From: Nocardioides dongkuii
GTDB taxonomy: Bacteria; Actinomycetota; Actinomycetes; Propionibacteriales; Nocardioidaceae
Assembly (NCBI RefSeq): GCF_014127485.1
Contig: NZ_CP059903.1
Location: 310,001 to 374,000 of the forward strand
Length of the DNA: 64,000 nt
Direction: 5' to 3'
Shown here: positions 1-7,877 of the stretch, in pieces
How the letters are laid out: each line of letters opens with the position of its first letter
Numbering within the stretch: position 1 is the stretch's first letter
Notes under the pieces: model-generated
Told to the model about the DNA's origin: nothing
Databases searched by the model: none
The model's input: the letters and a program-made list of their open reading frames with translations, nothing else
Translations under genes and position numbers: made by a program

Positions 1-1
1 C

Positions 2-1735
2 GGCGCCGCGCCGTCGATCGACACCGCCATGCACGGGCTCGTCGACGCCGCGCACGTCGACCACCTGCACCCCGACTCCGGCATCGCCATCGCCACCGCG
101 AAGGACGGCGAGCAGCTGACCGCCACGATCTTCGGCGACCGGGTCGTCTGGGTGCCGTGGCGCCGTCCGGGCTTCCAGCTCGGCCTCGACATCGCCGCGA
201 TCAAGGAGCAGAACCCGCAGGCGATCGGCTGCATCCTCGGCGGCCACGGCATCACCGCGTGGGGCGACACCTCCGAGGAGGCCGAGGCCAACTCGCTGTG
301 GATCATCGACACCGCCGCGGCGTACATCGCCGAGCACAGCAAGGCCGAGCCGTTCGGCCCCGCCCTCGAGGGGTACGCCGCGCTGCCGGAGGCCGAGCGT
401 CGCGCCAAGGCCGCGGCCCTGGCCCCGACCATCCGCGGGATCGCGAGCCAGGACCGCCCGATGGTCGGCCACTTCGCCGACCACGACGTGGTCCTCGACT
501 TCCTCGCGAGCAGCGAGCACCCCCGCCTGGCCGAGCTGGGCACCTCCTGCCCCGACCACTTCCTGCGCACCAAGGTCAAGCCGATGGTCCTGGACCTGCC
601 GGCGAGCGCCTCGGTCGAGGAGAGCATCGCCCGCCTCAAGGAGCTCGCGGTGTCCTACCGCGAGGACTACCAGGGCTACTACGACCGCAACGCGACCCCC
701 GACTCGCCCGCGATCCGCGGCGCGGACCCGCTGATCGTGCTGGTGCCCGGCGTCGGCATGTTCAGCTTCGGCAAGGACAAGCAGACCGCCCGCGTGGCCG
801 GCGAGTTCTACACCAACGCCATCAACGTCATGCGCGGCGCGGAGGGTCTCTCGACCTACGCCCCGATCGACGAGGCCGAGAAGTTCCGCATCGAGTACTG
901 GGCGCTGGAGGAGGCCAAGCTCCAGCGGATGCCGAAGCCCAAGCCGCTCGCCACCCGGATCGCGCTGGTCACCGGCGCCGCCGGCGGCATCGGCAAGGCC
1001 ACCGCGAAGCGGCTCGCCGCCGAGGGTGCCTGCGTCGTCGTCGCCGACCTCGACCTCGAGAAGGCGCAGGCCGCCGCCGCCGAGATCGGTGGCCCGGACG
1101 TCGCCATCGGCGTCGCTGCCGACGTGTCGAAGGAGGACGCCGTCCAGGCCATGGTCGACGCGGCCGTGCTCGCCTTCGGCGGGGTCGACCTGGTCGTCAA
1201 CAACGCGGGCCTCTCGCTCTCCAAGTCGCTCCTCGAGACCACCGAGGCCGACTGGGACCTGCAGCACAACGTGATGGCCAAGGGGTCCTTCCTGGTCTCC
1301 AAGGCGGCCGCCAAGGTGCTGATCGAGCAGGAGATGGGCGGCGACATCATCTACATCTCCTCGAAGAACTCCGTCTTCGCGGGCCCGAACAACATCGCCT
1401 ACTCGGCGACCAAGGCCGACCAGGCCCACCAGGTCCGGCTGCTGGCCGCGGAGCTCGGCGCCCACGGCGTCAAGGTCAACGGCGTGAACCCCGACGGCGT
1501 CGTCGCGGGCTCGGGCATCTTCGCCAGCGGCTGGGGCGCCAACCGCGCCGCGGTCTACGGCGTGGAGGAGAAGGACCTCGGCAAGTTCTACGCGCAGCGC
1601 ACCATCCTCAAGCGCGAGGTGCTGCCGGAGAACATCGCCAACGCCGTCTTCGTGCTCTGCGGGCCCGACATGAGCCACACCACGGGTCTGCACGTGCCCG
1701 TCGACGCGGGCGTCGCCGCAGCCTTCCTGCGATGA
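2..1735 (+). CDS. rhaEW: Bifunctional rhamnulose-1-phosphate aldolase / L-lactaldehyde dehydrogenase, 5'-truncated by the window
   Basis: The frame is open from base 2, before the first ATG (base 29), so the true start lies to the left. About 577 residues are visible, and the family is usually some 670-680 long. The N-terminal part is a class II aldolase domain with the metal-binding HVDHLHPD motif near base 55. The C-terminal part is a short-chain dehydrogenase with the Rossmann motif TGAAGGIG (about base 967), NNAG and the catalytic YSATK. Proteins of this architecture (RhaEW type) cleave L-rhamnulose-1-phosphate to DHAP and L-lactaldehyde and oxidise the aldehyde to L-lactate in the cytosol. 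The stop overlaps the rhaB start (ATGA), so the two genes are translationally coupled. The function follows from the family and from the rhaB neighbour. Confidence 0.92.
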   Translation, partial: GAAPSIDTAMHGLVDAAHVDHLHPDSGIAIATAKDGEQLTATIFGDRVVWVPWRRPGFQLGLDIAAIKEQNPQAIGCILGGHGITAWGDTSEEAEANSLWIIDTAAAYIAEHSKAEPFGPALEGYAALPEAERRAKAAALAPTIRGIASQDRPMVGHFADHDVVLDFLASSEHPRLAELGTSCPDHFLRTKVKPMVLDLPASASVEESIARLKELAVSYREDYQGYYDRNATPDSPAIRGADPLIVLVPGVGMFSFGKDKQTARVAGEFYTNAINVMRGAEGLSTYAPIDEAEKFRIEYWALEEAKLQRMPKPKPLATRIALVTGAAGGIGKATAKRLAAEGACVVVADLDLEKAQAAAAEIGGPDVAIGVAADVSKEDAVQAMVDAAVLAFGGVDLVVNNAGLSLSKSLLETTEADWDLQHNVMAKGSFLVSKAAAKVLIEQEMGGDIIYISSKNSVFAGPNNIAYSATKADQAHQVRLLAAELGAHGVKVNGVNPDGVVAGSGIFASGWGANRAAVYGVEEKDLGKFYAQRTILKREVLPENIANAVFVLCGPDMSHTTGLHVPVDAGVAAAFLR

Positions 1736-3225
1736 TCGCCGGCTCCGCCCGGTCGGTCCGGGTCGCCGCCGTCGACCTCGGGGCGACGAGCGGCCGGATC
1801 ATGGCCGGCCGGGTCGGGCCGCGCTCGCTGCACCTGGAGGAGATGCACAGATTCCCCAACGGCGGCGTCGAGGCGAACGGCTCGCTGTTCTGGGACGTGC
1901 TCGGCATCCACCGCGAGGTCCTGGCGGGGGTCCGTGAGGTCGCCCGCACGGGGCCGCTGCACGGCATCGGCATCGACTCGTGGGCGGTCGACTACGGCCT
2001 GCTCGACCGCGACGGCCACCTGCTGGGCAACCCCTTCAGCCACCGCGACTCCCGCACCGACGGCGTCGCCGCCCGGGTGCTGGAGACGGTGGGGGCGGCC
2101 GAGCTGTACGCCACCACCGGCCTGCAGAACCTGCCGTTCAACACGGTCTACCAGCTCGCGGCCGCGCGGGGCACGGCGGCGCTGGAGTCGGCCGAGCAGC
2201 TGCTCCTGCTGCCCGACCTGCTCGCCTACTGGCTGACCGGCCAGGTCGGCGCGGAGCGCACCAACGCCTCCACCACGGGGCTGTACGACGTGCAGACCCG
2301 CACGTGGGCGGTCGACCTCGCCAAGCGGGTCGGGCTGCCGTGGGCGATCCTGCCGCCGCTGCGCGACCCCGGCGACGTCATCGGCCCGGTGCTCGGCGAC
2401 GTGGCCGAGCAGCTGGGCGTCAGCGGCGACGTCCCCGTCGTCGCCGTCGGCTCCCACGACACCGCCTCGGCCGTCGTGGGCGTGCCGGCCGTCGAGGACG
2501 ACTTCGCCTACATCTCCTCCGGCACCTGGTCGCTGGTCGGCCTGGAGCTGGAGAAGCCGGTGCTGACGGAGGCGGCGCGGCTCGCCGACTTCACCAACGA
2601 GGGCGGCGTCGACGGCACCGTCCGGTTCCTGAAGAACGTGATGGGCCTGTGGGTGCTCTCCGAGTGCCTGCGCACCTGGGCCCACCAGCGGATCCGCGAG
2701 GCGAGCCTGGCCGCCGTGCTCGAGGGCGCCGAGGACGCGCCCGCGCTGCGTACGGTCATCGACATCAACGACCCGCGGCTGCTGCCGCCCGGCACCGGGG
2801 CCGAGAACGGCATGCCGGCCCGGGTCCAGCGGCTGGCCGAGGAGGCGGGGGAGCCGATCCCGCGCACCCCGGTCGCGATCGCCCGCACCGTCCTGGACAG
2901 CCTGGCGCTGGCCTACCGCCGGCACCTGCGCACCGCCGCCGACCTGGCGGGCCGGGACGTCTCGGTCATCCACGTCGTGGGCGGCGGCTCGCAGAACGCG
3001 CTGCTGTGCCAGCTCACCGCCGACGCCGCCGGGATCCCCGTCCTGGCCGGCCCGTCGGAGGCCGCCGCGCTCGGCAACGTGCTCGTCCAGGCCCGCACCC
3101 TCGGCGCCGGGCTGCCGGACCTGGCCGCGATGCGCGACCTGGTCCGCCGTACCCACGAGCTGCACCGCTACGAGCCCCGTCCCGGCTCCGACTGGGACGC
3201 GGCCGAGGCCCGCCTGTCCCGCTGA
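1732..3225 (+). CDS. rhaB: L-rhamnulokinase
   Basis: A 497-residue FGGY-family sugar kinase; E. coli RhaB has 489 residues. The N-terminal ATPase-fold motif VDLGATSGR is at about residue 14, GTWSLVG lies mid-protein, and the C-terminal GGGSQN..LCQLTAD segment is typical of rhamnulokinases. It phosphorylates L-rhamnulose to rhamnulose-1-phosphate, the substrate of the aldolase encoded just upstream. The ATG at 1732 overlaps the previous stop by 4 bp, and the frame is open further upstream only as antisense-type low-complexity sequence, so this start is preferred. An isomerase (RhaI/RhaA) is not in the window and is expected to the left. Confidence 0.93.
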   Translation: MIAGSARSVRVAAVDLGATSGRIMAGRVGPRSLHLEEMHRFPNGGVEANGSLFWDVLGIHREVLAGVREVARTGPLHGIGIDSWAVDYGLLDRDGHLLGNPFSHRDSRTDGVAARVLETVGAAELYATTGLQNLPFNTVYQLAAARGTAALESAEQLLLLPDLLAYWLTGQVGAERTNASTTGLYDVQTRTWAVDLAKRVGLPWAILPPLRDPGDVIGPVLGDVAEQLGVSGDVPVVAVGSHDTASAVVGVPAVEDDFAYISSGTWSLVGLELEKPVLTEAARLADFTNEGGVDGTVRFLKNVMGLWVLSECLRTWAHQRIREASLAAVLEGAEDAPALRTVIDINDPRLLPPGTGAENGMPARVQRLAEEAGEPIPRTPVAIARTVLDSLALAYRRHLRTAADLAGRDVSVIHVVGGGSQNALLCQLTADAAGIPVLAGPSEAAALGNVLVQARTLGAGLPDLAAMRDLVRRTHELHRYEPRPGSDWDAAEARLSR

Positions 3226-3256
3226 CCCCCCACCACCACCCCCCCCGGGAGCACGC

Positions 3257-6238
3257 ATGAACGACGTCCGTCCGACCCCTCACCCCGTCCGTCGCCGGAC
3301 CCTGTTCGGCGGCGCCGCCGCAGGCCTCGGTGTCGCTGCGGTCTCCGGCGCGGTGCCCGCGGGCGCCACGGGCGGTGGTCCGGCGGCGGCGAAGCAGCTG
3401 CTCCGGTCCTTCGCCCGGCCGGGCACCGCCACCGCCGCCGGCTTCCGCTGGTGGTGGCCCAACGGGCTCGTCGACCCCCGGGAGATCGAGCGCGAGGTCG
3501 ACCAGGTGGCCGACGCCGGGTTCGGCGTCCTCGAGATCGCCGACGTGACCCACAGCCTCCGCGCCCGGGACATCGAGATGGACCTCGGCCGGTACGGCTG
3601 GGGCACCCCGTCCTGGGTGCGCGGCGTCAAGGCGGCGCTCGCCCGGGGCGCCCGCCGCGACGTGCGCATCGACATCACGGTCGGGCCGTCCTGGCCGGCC
3701 GCCGTCCCGACGGTCACCCCGGACGACGACGCCGCCTGCACCGAGCTGGCCCACGGCCAGGCCACGGTCGCCGCCGGGGCGTCGTACGACGGCGTGGTGC
3801 CCGCGCCCGTCGTCGCGGCGGACGCGGCGAGCACCCGCAGCGAGCTGGTGGCCGTCCAGGCCTTCCGCGACCTCGGCACCGTCAAGGCGGTCACCACCCT
3901 CGACCCCGCCTCGCGGGTCGACCTGACCGACCGGGTCCGCGACGGCCGGCTGACCTGGACCGCGCCGGCCGAAGGCGCCTGGGTGCTGTTGTCCTACTGG
4001 CGCCGCGGCTCCGGGCAGCAGCCCGAGGCCGGGCCGCACACCGACCCGCCGTCGTACGTCGTCGACCACTTCAGCGCCGCCGGCTCCGACGCCGTCGTCG
4101 ACCTGTGGGAGGACCGGGTCCTCGACCGCGAGCTGCGGCTGCTGCTCCGCAAGGCGGGCGGCTACCTCTTCGAGGACTCCCTCGAGATCGAGACCGACGC
4201 GACCATCTGGACCCCGCGGATGCTGGCGGAGTTCCGCACGCGCGCCGGCTACGACCTGCTGCCCTACCTGCCCGTCGTCGTCGAGGCGCACGAGAAGTAC
4301 CTGTTCACCTTCGACGCCGCGACCACCACCCGGGTCCGCGACGACTTCAACCAGGTGCTCAGCGACCTCTACCGCGACCACCACCTGCTGCCGCTCCAGC
4401 GCTTCGCGCGCTCCCTCGGGATGGGCCTGCGGGTGCAGCCCTACGGGCTGGAGACCGACACCGTCGAGCACTCCGCGCTGCTCGACGTGCCGGAGACCGA
4501 GTCGCTCGGCTTCAAGAACCTCGACGACTACCGGGTGATGGCCGGTGGCCGCGACCTCGCCGGGCACACGATCCTGTCCTGCGAGGCGGCCTGCTACAAC
4601 GGCGCCGCCTACAACACCACCTGGGACCGCGCGCTGCAGACGCTGAACAGCATCTTCGCGGCCGGGGTGAACCAGTGCGTGCTGCACGGCTTCGCGTACG
4701 CCGACGCCCCGGGCGTGACCTGGCCCGGATTCGCCGCGTTCTCGCCGTACTACGACGGCGCGATCGGGTACGGCGAGGCCTGGGGCCCGCGGACCCCGCA
4801 GTGGCGGCACATGCCGGACGTCGCCGGCTACCTCGCCCGGACCCAGCTGGTGCTGCAGACCGGCGCCCCGAAGTACGACATCGTCTTCCTGCGCCAGAAG
4901 GGCTGGGCCTCGACCGGCGTCGGGCCGCACTGGGTCACCAACAACGGCACCGCGATCGGCTGGTCGCACTCCTTCGCGACCGGGTCGCTGCTCGACCTGC
5001 CGCTGGCGAAGGTCCGCCGGGGCCGGCTCGCGCCGGACGGGCCGGCGTACAAGGCGATGGTGATCGGGCCGGACAAGCTGCGCGGCAGCGAGATGACCAT
5101 CGACCTCGACGCCGCCCGCAAGGTCCTCGGCTACGGCCGGGCCGGGCTGCCGATCGTGCTGATCGGCGACTGGTCGCAGGTGCACCCCGTCGGCGTGCAC
5201 ACCGAGGCCGAGCTCGCCGAGGTCCGCTCGCTGATGACCCGGATCGCCGCGCTGCCGACGACCCGGACCGTGCCGGAGGCCGAGGTCGGCACCGCCCTCG
5301 CCGAGCTCGGCGTCACCCCGGACGTCCGCCACGAGACGTCGACCGTCCAGCACCTGCGCCGGGTCGAGGGCGACACCGACCTCTACTACCTGGCCAACGC
5401 CAAGCACGCCGAGAACCGCAAGCTGGTCGCGGTGACCCAGGACGTCTGGCTCACCGCCACCGACTCCTCGTCGGTGCCCTACCTGCTCGACGCCTGGTCG
5501 GGCACGGTCACGCCGATCGCGGCGTACGAGCGGGACGGCGAACGGGTGCGGGTGAGCGTCGACCTGCTGCCCGGCCAGTCGACCATCGTCGCGCTGACCC
5601 CGCCGTCGCGCAGCGAGCGGACCCCTGCCGTGGTCGCCTCGACCGGCACGGTCCGTCGCGACGGGAAGCGCGTGGTCCTGCGCGCGGCCGCCGCCGGCGC
5701 GCACAGCGTCACGCTGGCGTCGGGACGCGTGGTCCGCACGTCGGTGGACCGCGTGCGGGAGCCCGTCGTACCCACGTCGTGGGAGCTGTCGGTCGAGGAC
5801 TGGCAGCCCGGCGCCACCGCCACGTCCACGGTGCGCCCGGTGCGTCGTACCACCCTCACGACGCTGGCGCCCTGGTCGCAGGTGCCCGGGCTGGAGGACG
5901 TCTCCGGCATCGGCCGCTACCGGACCGTGGTCGACCTCGGCCGCGACTGGACCGACGAGGACGGCGCGCTGCTCGAGCTCGGCGAGGTCAACGACACCTT
6001 CCGGGTGACCGTGAACGGCGACCGGCTGCCGCCGTGCGACGTCCTCGACACCACCGTCGACCTCGGCGGCCGGCTGCGCCGCGGGCGCAACGTCATCGAG
6101 GTCGAGGTCGCCTCGACCCTGCTGAACCGGCTCCGCACCGTCACCCCCGAGGTGTACGGCGTGGCCGCCCGCCAGGCCTACGGCCTCCTCGGCCCGGTCC
6201 GCCTGGTCCCGTACGCCGAGCGGACCCTCAAGGTCTGA
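3257..6238 (+). CDS. Secreted glycoside hydrolase, GH106-type alpha-L-rhamnosidase
   Basis: A 993-residue protein that opens with a Tat signal: consecutive arginines (RRRTLFGG) followed by an alanine/glycine-rich hydrophobic segment ending near ATG-GGP (about residue 40). Residues about 60-90 carry FRWWWPNGLVDPREIEREV..ADAGFGVLEIADV, the hallmark of GH106-type rhamnosidases. The C-terminal 130 residues form a galactose-binding-like beta domain (LELGEVNDTFRVTVNGDRLPP). The enzyme should release terminal L-rhamnose from pectin or glycoside side chains outside the cell. It starts 31 bp after rhaB behind the purine-rich GGGAGC and likely shares that operon. The family assignment is by motif; linkage specificity cannot be told from sequence. 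Confidence 0.82.
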   Translation: MNDVRPTPHPVRRRTLFGGAAAGLGVAAVSGAVPAGATGGGPAAAKQLLRSFARPGTATAAGFRWWWPNGLVDPREIEREVDQVADAGFGVLEIADVTHSLRARDIEMDLGRYGWGTPSWVRGVKAALARGARRDVRIDITVGPSWPAAVPTVTPDDDAACTELAHGQATVAAGASYDGVVPAPVVAADAASTRSELVAVQAFRDLGTVKAVTTLDPASRVDLTDRVRDGRLTWTAPAEGAWVLLSYWRRGSGQQPEAGPHTDPPSYVVDHFSAAGSDAVVDLWEDRVLDRELRLLLRKAGGYLFEDSLEIETDATIWTPRMLAEFRTRAGYDLLPYLPVVVEAHEKYLFTFDAATTTRVRDDFNQVLSDLYRDHHLLPLQRFARSLGMGLRVQPYGLETDTVEHSALLDVPETESLGFKNLDDYRVMAGGRDLAGHTILSCEAACYNGAAYNTTWDRALQTLNSIFAAGVNQCVLHGFAYADAPGVTWPGFAAFSPYYDGAIGYGEAWGPRTPQWRHMPDVAGYLARTQLVLQTGAPKYDIVFLRQKGWASTGVGPHWVTNNGTAIGWSHSFATGSLLDLPLAKVRRGRLAPDGPAYKAMVIGPDKLRGSEMTIDLDAARKVLGYGRAGLPIVLIGDWSQVHPVGVHTEAELAEVRSLMTRIAALPTTRTVPEAEVGTALAELGVTPDVRHETSTVQHLRRVEGDTDLYYLANAKHAENRKLVAVTQDVWLTATDSSSVPYLLDAWSGTVTPIAAYERDGERVRVSVDLLPGQSTIVALTPPSRSERTPAVVASTGTVRRDGKRVVLRAAAAGAHSVTLASGRVVRTSVDRVREPVVPTSWELSVEDWQPGATATSTVRPVRRTTLTTLAPWSQVPGLEDVSGIGRYRTVVDLGRDWTDEDGALLELGEVNDTFRVTVNGDRLPPCDVLDTTVDLGGRLRRGRNVIEVEVASTLLNRLRTVTPEVYGVAARQAYGLLGPVRLVPYAERTLKV

Positions 6239-6252
6239 CCCACCCGCCCCGG

Positions 6253-6314
6253 CCTGTGGAGAAGATCGCCGAGTCGGCGCACATGTGCGCCGACTCGGCG
6301 GGGTTCTCCACAGG
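6253..6314. terminator. Nested inverted repeat at a convergent gene end (hairpin family member 1)
   Basis: The core is a perfect 34-bp palindrome (6267-6300) built from CGCCGAGTCGGCG and CGCCGACTCGGCG around CACATGTG. It is flanked by a second pair of 11-bp arms, CCTGTGGAGAA (6253-6263) and TTCTCCACAGG (6304-6314), each set off by three unpaired bases. It fills the gap between the GH106 gene and the convergent GntR gene, so it probably ends transcription in both directions. There is no clear T-run. The same 13-mer recurs at 16280-16329 and 44544-44622. Confidence 0.7.
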
Positions 6315-6327
6315 CGGCGGGGCGGCG

Positions 6328-7014
6328 CTACGGCGCGAGGAGGCGCCGCGAGGAGTGGATGTGCTCGGCCATCAGGTCGCCGGCGCGGGTCTCGTCGCCG
6401 GCGGCGATGGCGTCGTGGATCGCGCGGTGCTCGGCGTACAGCCGGCTGCGTACGGCGGGCCAGCGGTCGCCGAGCTGCTCGAGCTCGCGCAGGATCGGCA
6501 GCCGCATCGCCTCGCGGATCGCGATGGTCATGTCGGCGACCAGCCGGTTCCCGCCCGCCTCGGCGACGGCGATGTGGAAGGCGGTGTCCAGGTCGTTGAA
6601 CTCGTGCCGGTCCGGCTCGGCGGCCATCGCCTGCAGCGGCTCGGCGACGGCGGCGAGCGCCGCGGGCGAGGCGTGGGCGGCCGCCAGCGCGGCGCTGGAG
6701 CGCTCCAGCATCACCCGGGCCGCGACCACGTCGTCCATCGCGAAGTTGGCCAGCGCGACGTGCAGCCGCAGCAGCCGGGTCAGCGCCTCGGAGGGCAGCG
6801 CGGAGACCACGGTGCCGGCGTCCGGCCCCGAGCCGACGCCCGAGCGCACGACGCCCTGGGCCTCGAGCGTCCGCATCGCCTCGCGGACGGCGGCCCGCGA
6901 GACCTGCAGCTGCGCGGCGAGGTCGCGCTCGGGGGGCAGCCGGTCGCCGACCTTGAGGGTGCCGGCCAGGATCTGCTCCTCGACCCGCTCCACGACGTGC
7001 TTGTAGGCGCGCAC
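6328..7014 (-). CDS. GntR/FadR-family regulator (LldR/LutR-like, FCD domain)
   Basis: A 228-residue protein. Residues 1-70 form a GntR winged helix-turn-helix (VGDRLPPERDLAAQLQVSRAAVREAMRTLEAQGVV). The remainder is an all-helical FCD ligand domain with the spaced His/Asp metal-type residues of FadR-subfamily members (VAARVMLERSSAAL, DTAFHIAVAEAGGN, EHRAIHDAI..D, AEHIHSS). It starts with GTG and is divergent from lutABC, with the palindrome TGTGGTCAGACCACA (7086-7100) between the two. That core, TGGT-N3-ACCA, is the operator type of PdhR/LldR relatives. It is probably a lactate-responsive regulator of lutABC; the effector is inferred from context. Confidence 0.85.
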   Translation of the reverse strand: MRAYKHVVERVEEQILAGTLKVGDRLPPERDLAAQLQVSRAAVREAMRTLEAQGVVRSGVGSGPDAGTVVSALPSEALTRLLRLHVALANFAMDDVVAARVMLERSSAALAAAHASPAALAAVAEPLQAMAAEPDRHEFNDLDTAFHIAVAEAGGNRLVADMTIAIREAMRLPILRELEQLGDRWPAVRSRLYAEHRAIHDAIAAGDETRAGDLMAEHIHSSRRLLAP

Positions 7015-7048
7015 CCGGTCTCCTCGCCACGGTCGGCGTACGCCGGTG

Positions 7049-7078
7049 TTGACGGCGTCGCGGGCGCGAGCCTATCGT
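7049..7078 (+). promoter_or_regulatory. Likely lutA promoter
   Basis: TTGACG (7049-7054) and TATCGT (7073-7078) are separated by 18 bp and stand 52 bp before the lutA start. Transcription would start at about 7085, right at the palindromic operator. Assigned by match to the general sigma-70-type consensus only. Confidence 0.5.
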
Positions 7079-7085
7079 CGGAGCC

Positions 7086-7100
7086 TGTGGTCAGACCACA
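7086..7100. promoter_or_regulatory. FadR-subfamily GntR operator
   Basis: TGTGGTCAGACCACA is a perfect inverted repeat around a central A. Its TGGT-N3-ACCA core matches the operators of FadR/LldR/PdhR-type regulators. It lies between the divergent GntR gene and lutA, directly downstream of the proposed lutA -10 box, so bound repressor would block initiation. Confidence 0.75.
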
Positions 7101-7130
7101 CCCTGGTACGGGTTCTCGAGAAGAGGTCGG

Positions 7131-7877
7131 ATGCGCGTCGCGTTGATGGTCACCTGCGTCAACGACGCGATGTTCCCCGAGACGGGGAAGGCGGTCGTGA
7201 CGCTGCTGCGCCGCCTCGGCGTCGACGTCGAGTTCCCGACCGCGCAGACCTGCTGCGCGCAGCCGATGGTCAACACCGGCTACCTCGACGAGGCGGTGCC
7301 CGTGGTGCGCACCTTCGTCGACGCCTTCGCGGGGTACGACGCGATCGTCACGCCGTCGGGCTCGTGCGCCGGGTCGGCGCGGCACCAGCACGGGATCGTG
7401 GCCCGGCGCTCGGGCGACGCCGCCCTGGAGCGCGCGGTCGCCGAGACCTCGCCGAGGACCTACGAGCTGACCGAGTTCCTCGTCGACGTGCTGGGCGTGA
7501 CCGACGTCGGCGCCTACTTCCCCCACCGGGTGACCTACCACCCCACCTGCCACTCGCTGCGGATGCTCGGGGTCGGCGACCGGCCCCGGCAGTTGCTCGA
7601 GCAGGTCCGCGGCCTCCGGCTCACCGAGCTGCCGGCGGCGGAGGAGTGCTGCGGGTTCGGCGGCACCTTCGCGGTCAAGAACGCCGACACCTCGATCGCG
7701 ATGGGCGCCGACAAGGCCCGGCACGTCCGCGACACCGGTGCGGAGGTGCTGGTCGCGGGCGACAACTCCTGCCTGATGCACATCGGCGGCGTGCTGTCCC
7801 GGCAGCGCTCCGGCGTCCGGGTGATGCACCTGGCCGAGATCCTGGCCGCGACCGAGGACGCGGCGGTGACCGCGTGA
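7131..7877 (+). CDS. lutA: Lactate utilisation protein A, (Fe-S) oxidoreductase subunit
   Basis: A 248-residue protein with two CCG-type cysteine domains. Residues about 35-45 carry TAQTCCAQPM and residues about 165-175 carry EECCGFGGTF. Both are ligands of the Fe-S cluster in the LutA/YkgE/GlcF family. LutA works with LutB and LutC to oxidise L-lactate to pyruvate, feeding electrons to the respiratory chain. The ATG at 7131 follows a purine-rich AGAGG. The stop overlaps the lutB GTG start. The location after rhamnose genes that produce L-lactate supports the assignment. Confidence 0.93.
   Translation: MRVALMVTCVNDAMFPETGKAVVTLLRRLGVDVEFPTAQTCCAQPMVNTGYLDEAVPVVRTFVDAFAGYDAIVTPSGSCAGSARHQHGIVARRSGDAALERAVAETSPRTYELTEFLVDVLGVTDVGAYFPHRVTYHPTCHSLRMLGVGDRPRQLLEQVRGLRLTELPAAEECCGFGGTFAVKNADTSIAMGADKARHVRDTGAEVLVAGDNSCLMHIGGVLSRQRSGVRVMHLAEILAATEDAAVTA

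Noticed and set aside
3014..7030. A 1338-codon open frame on the minus strand
   Set aside because: It lies opposite the well-supported GH106 gene and merges with the GntR gene in another frame; it is Arg/Gly/Val-rich antisense sequence caused by high GC.
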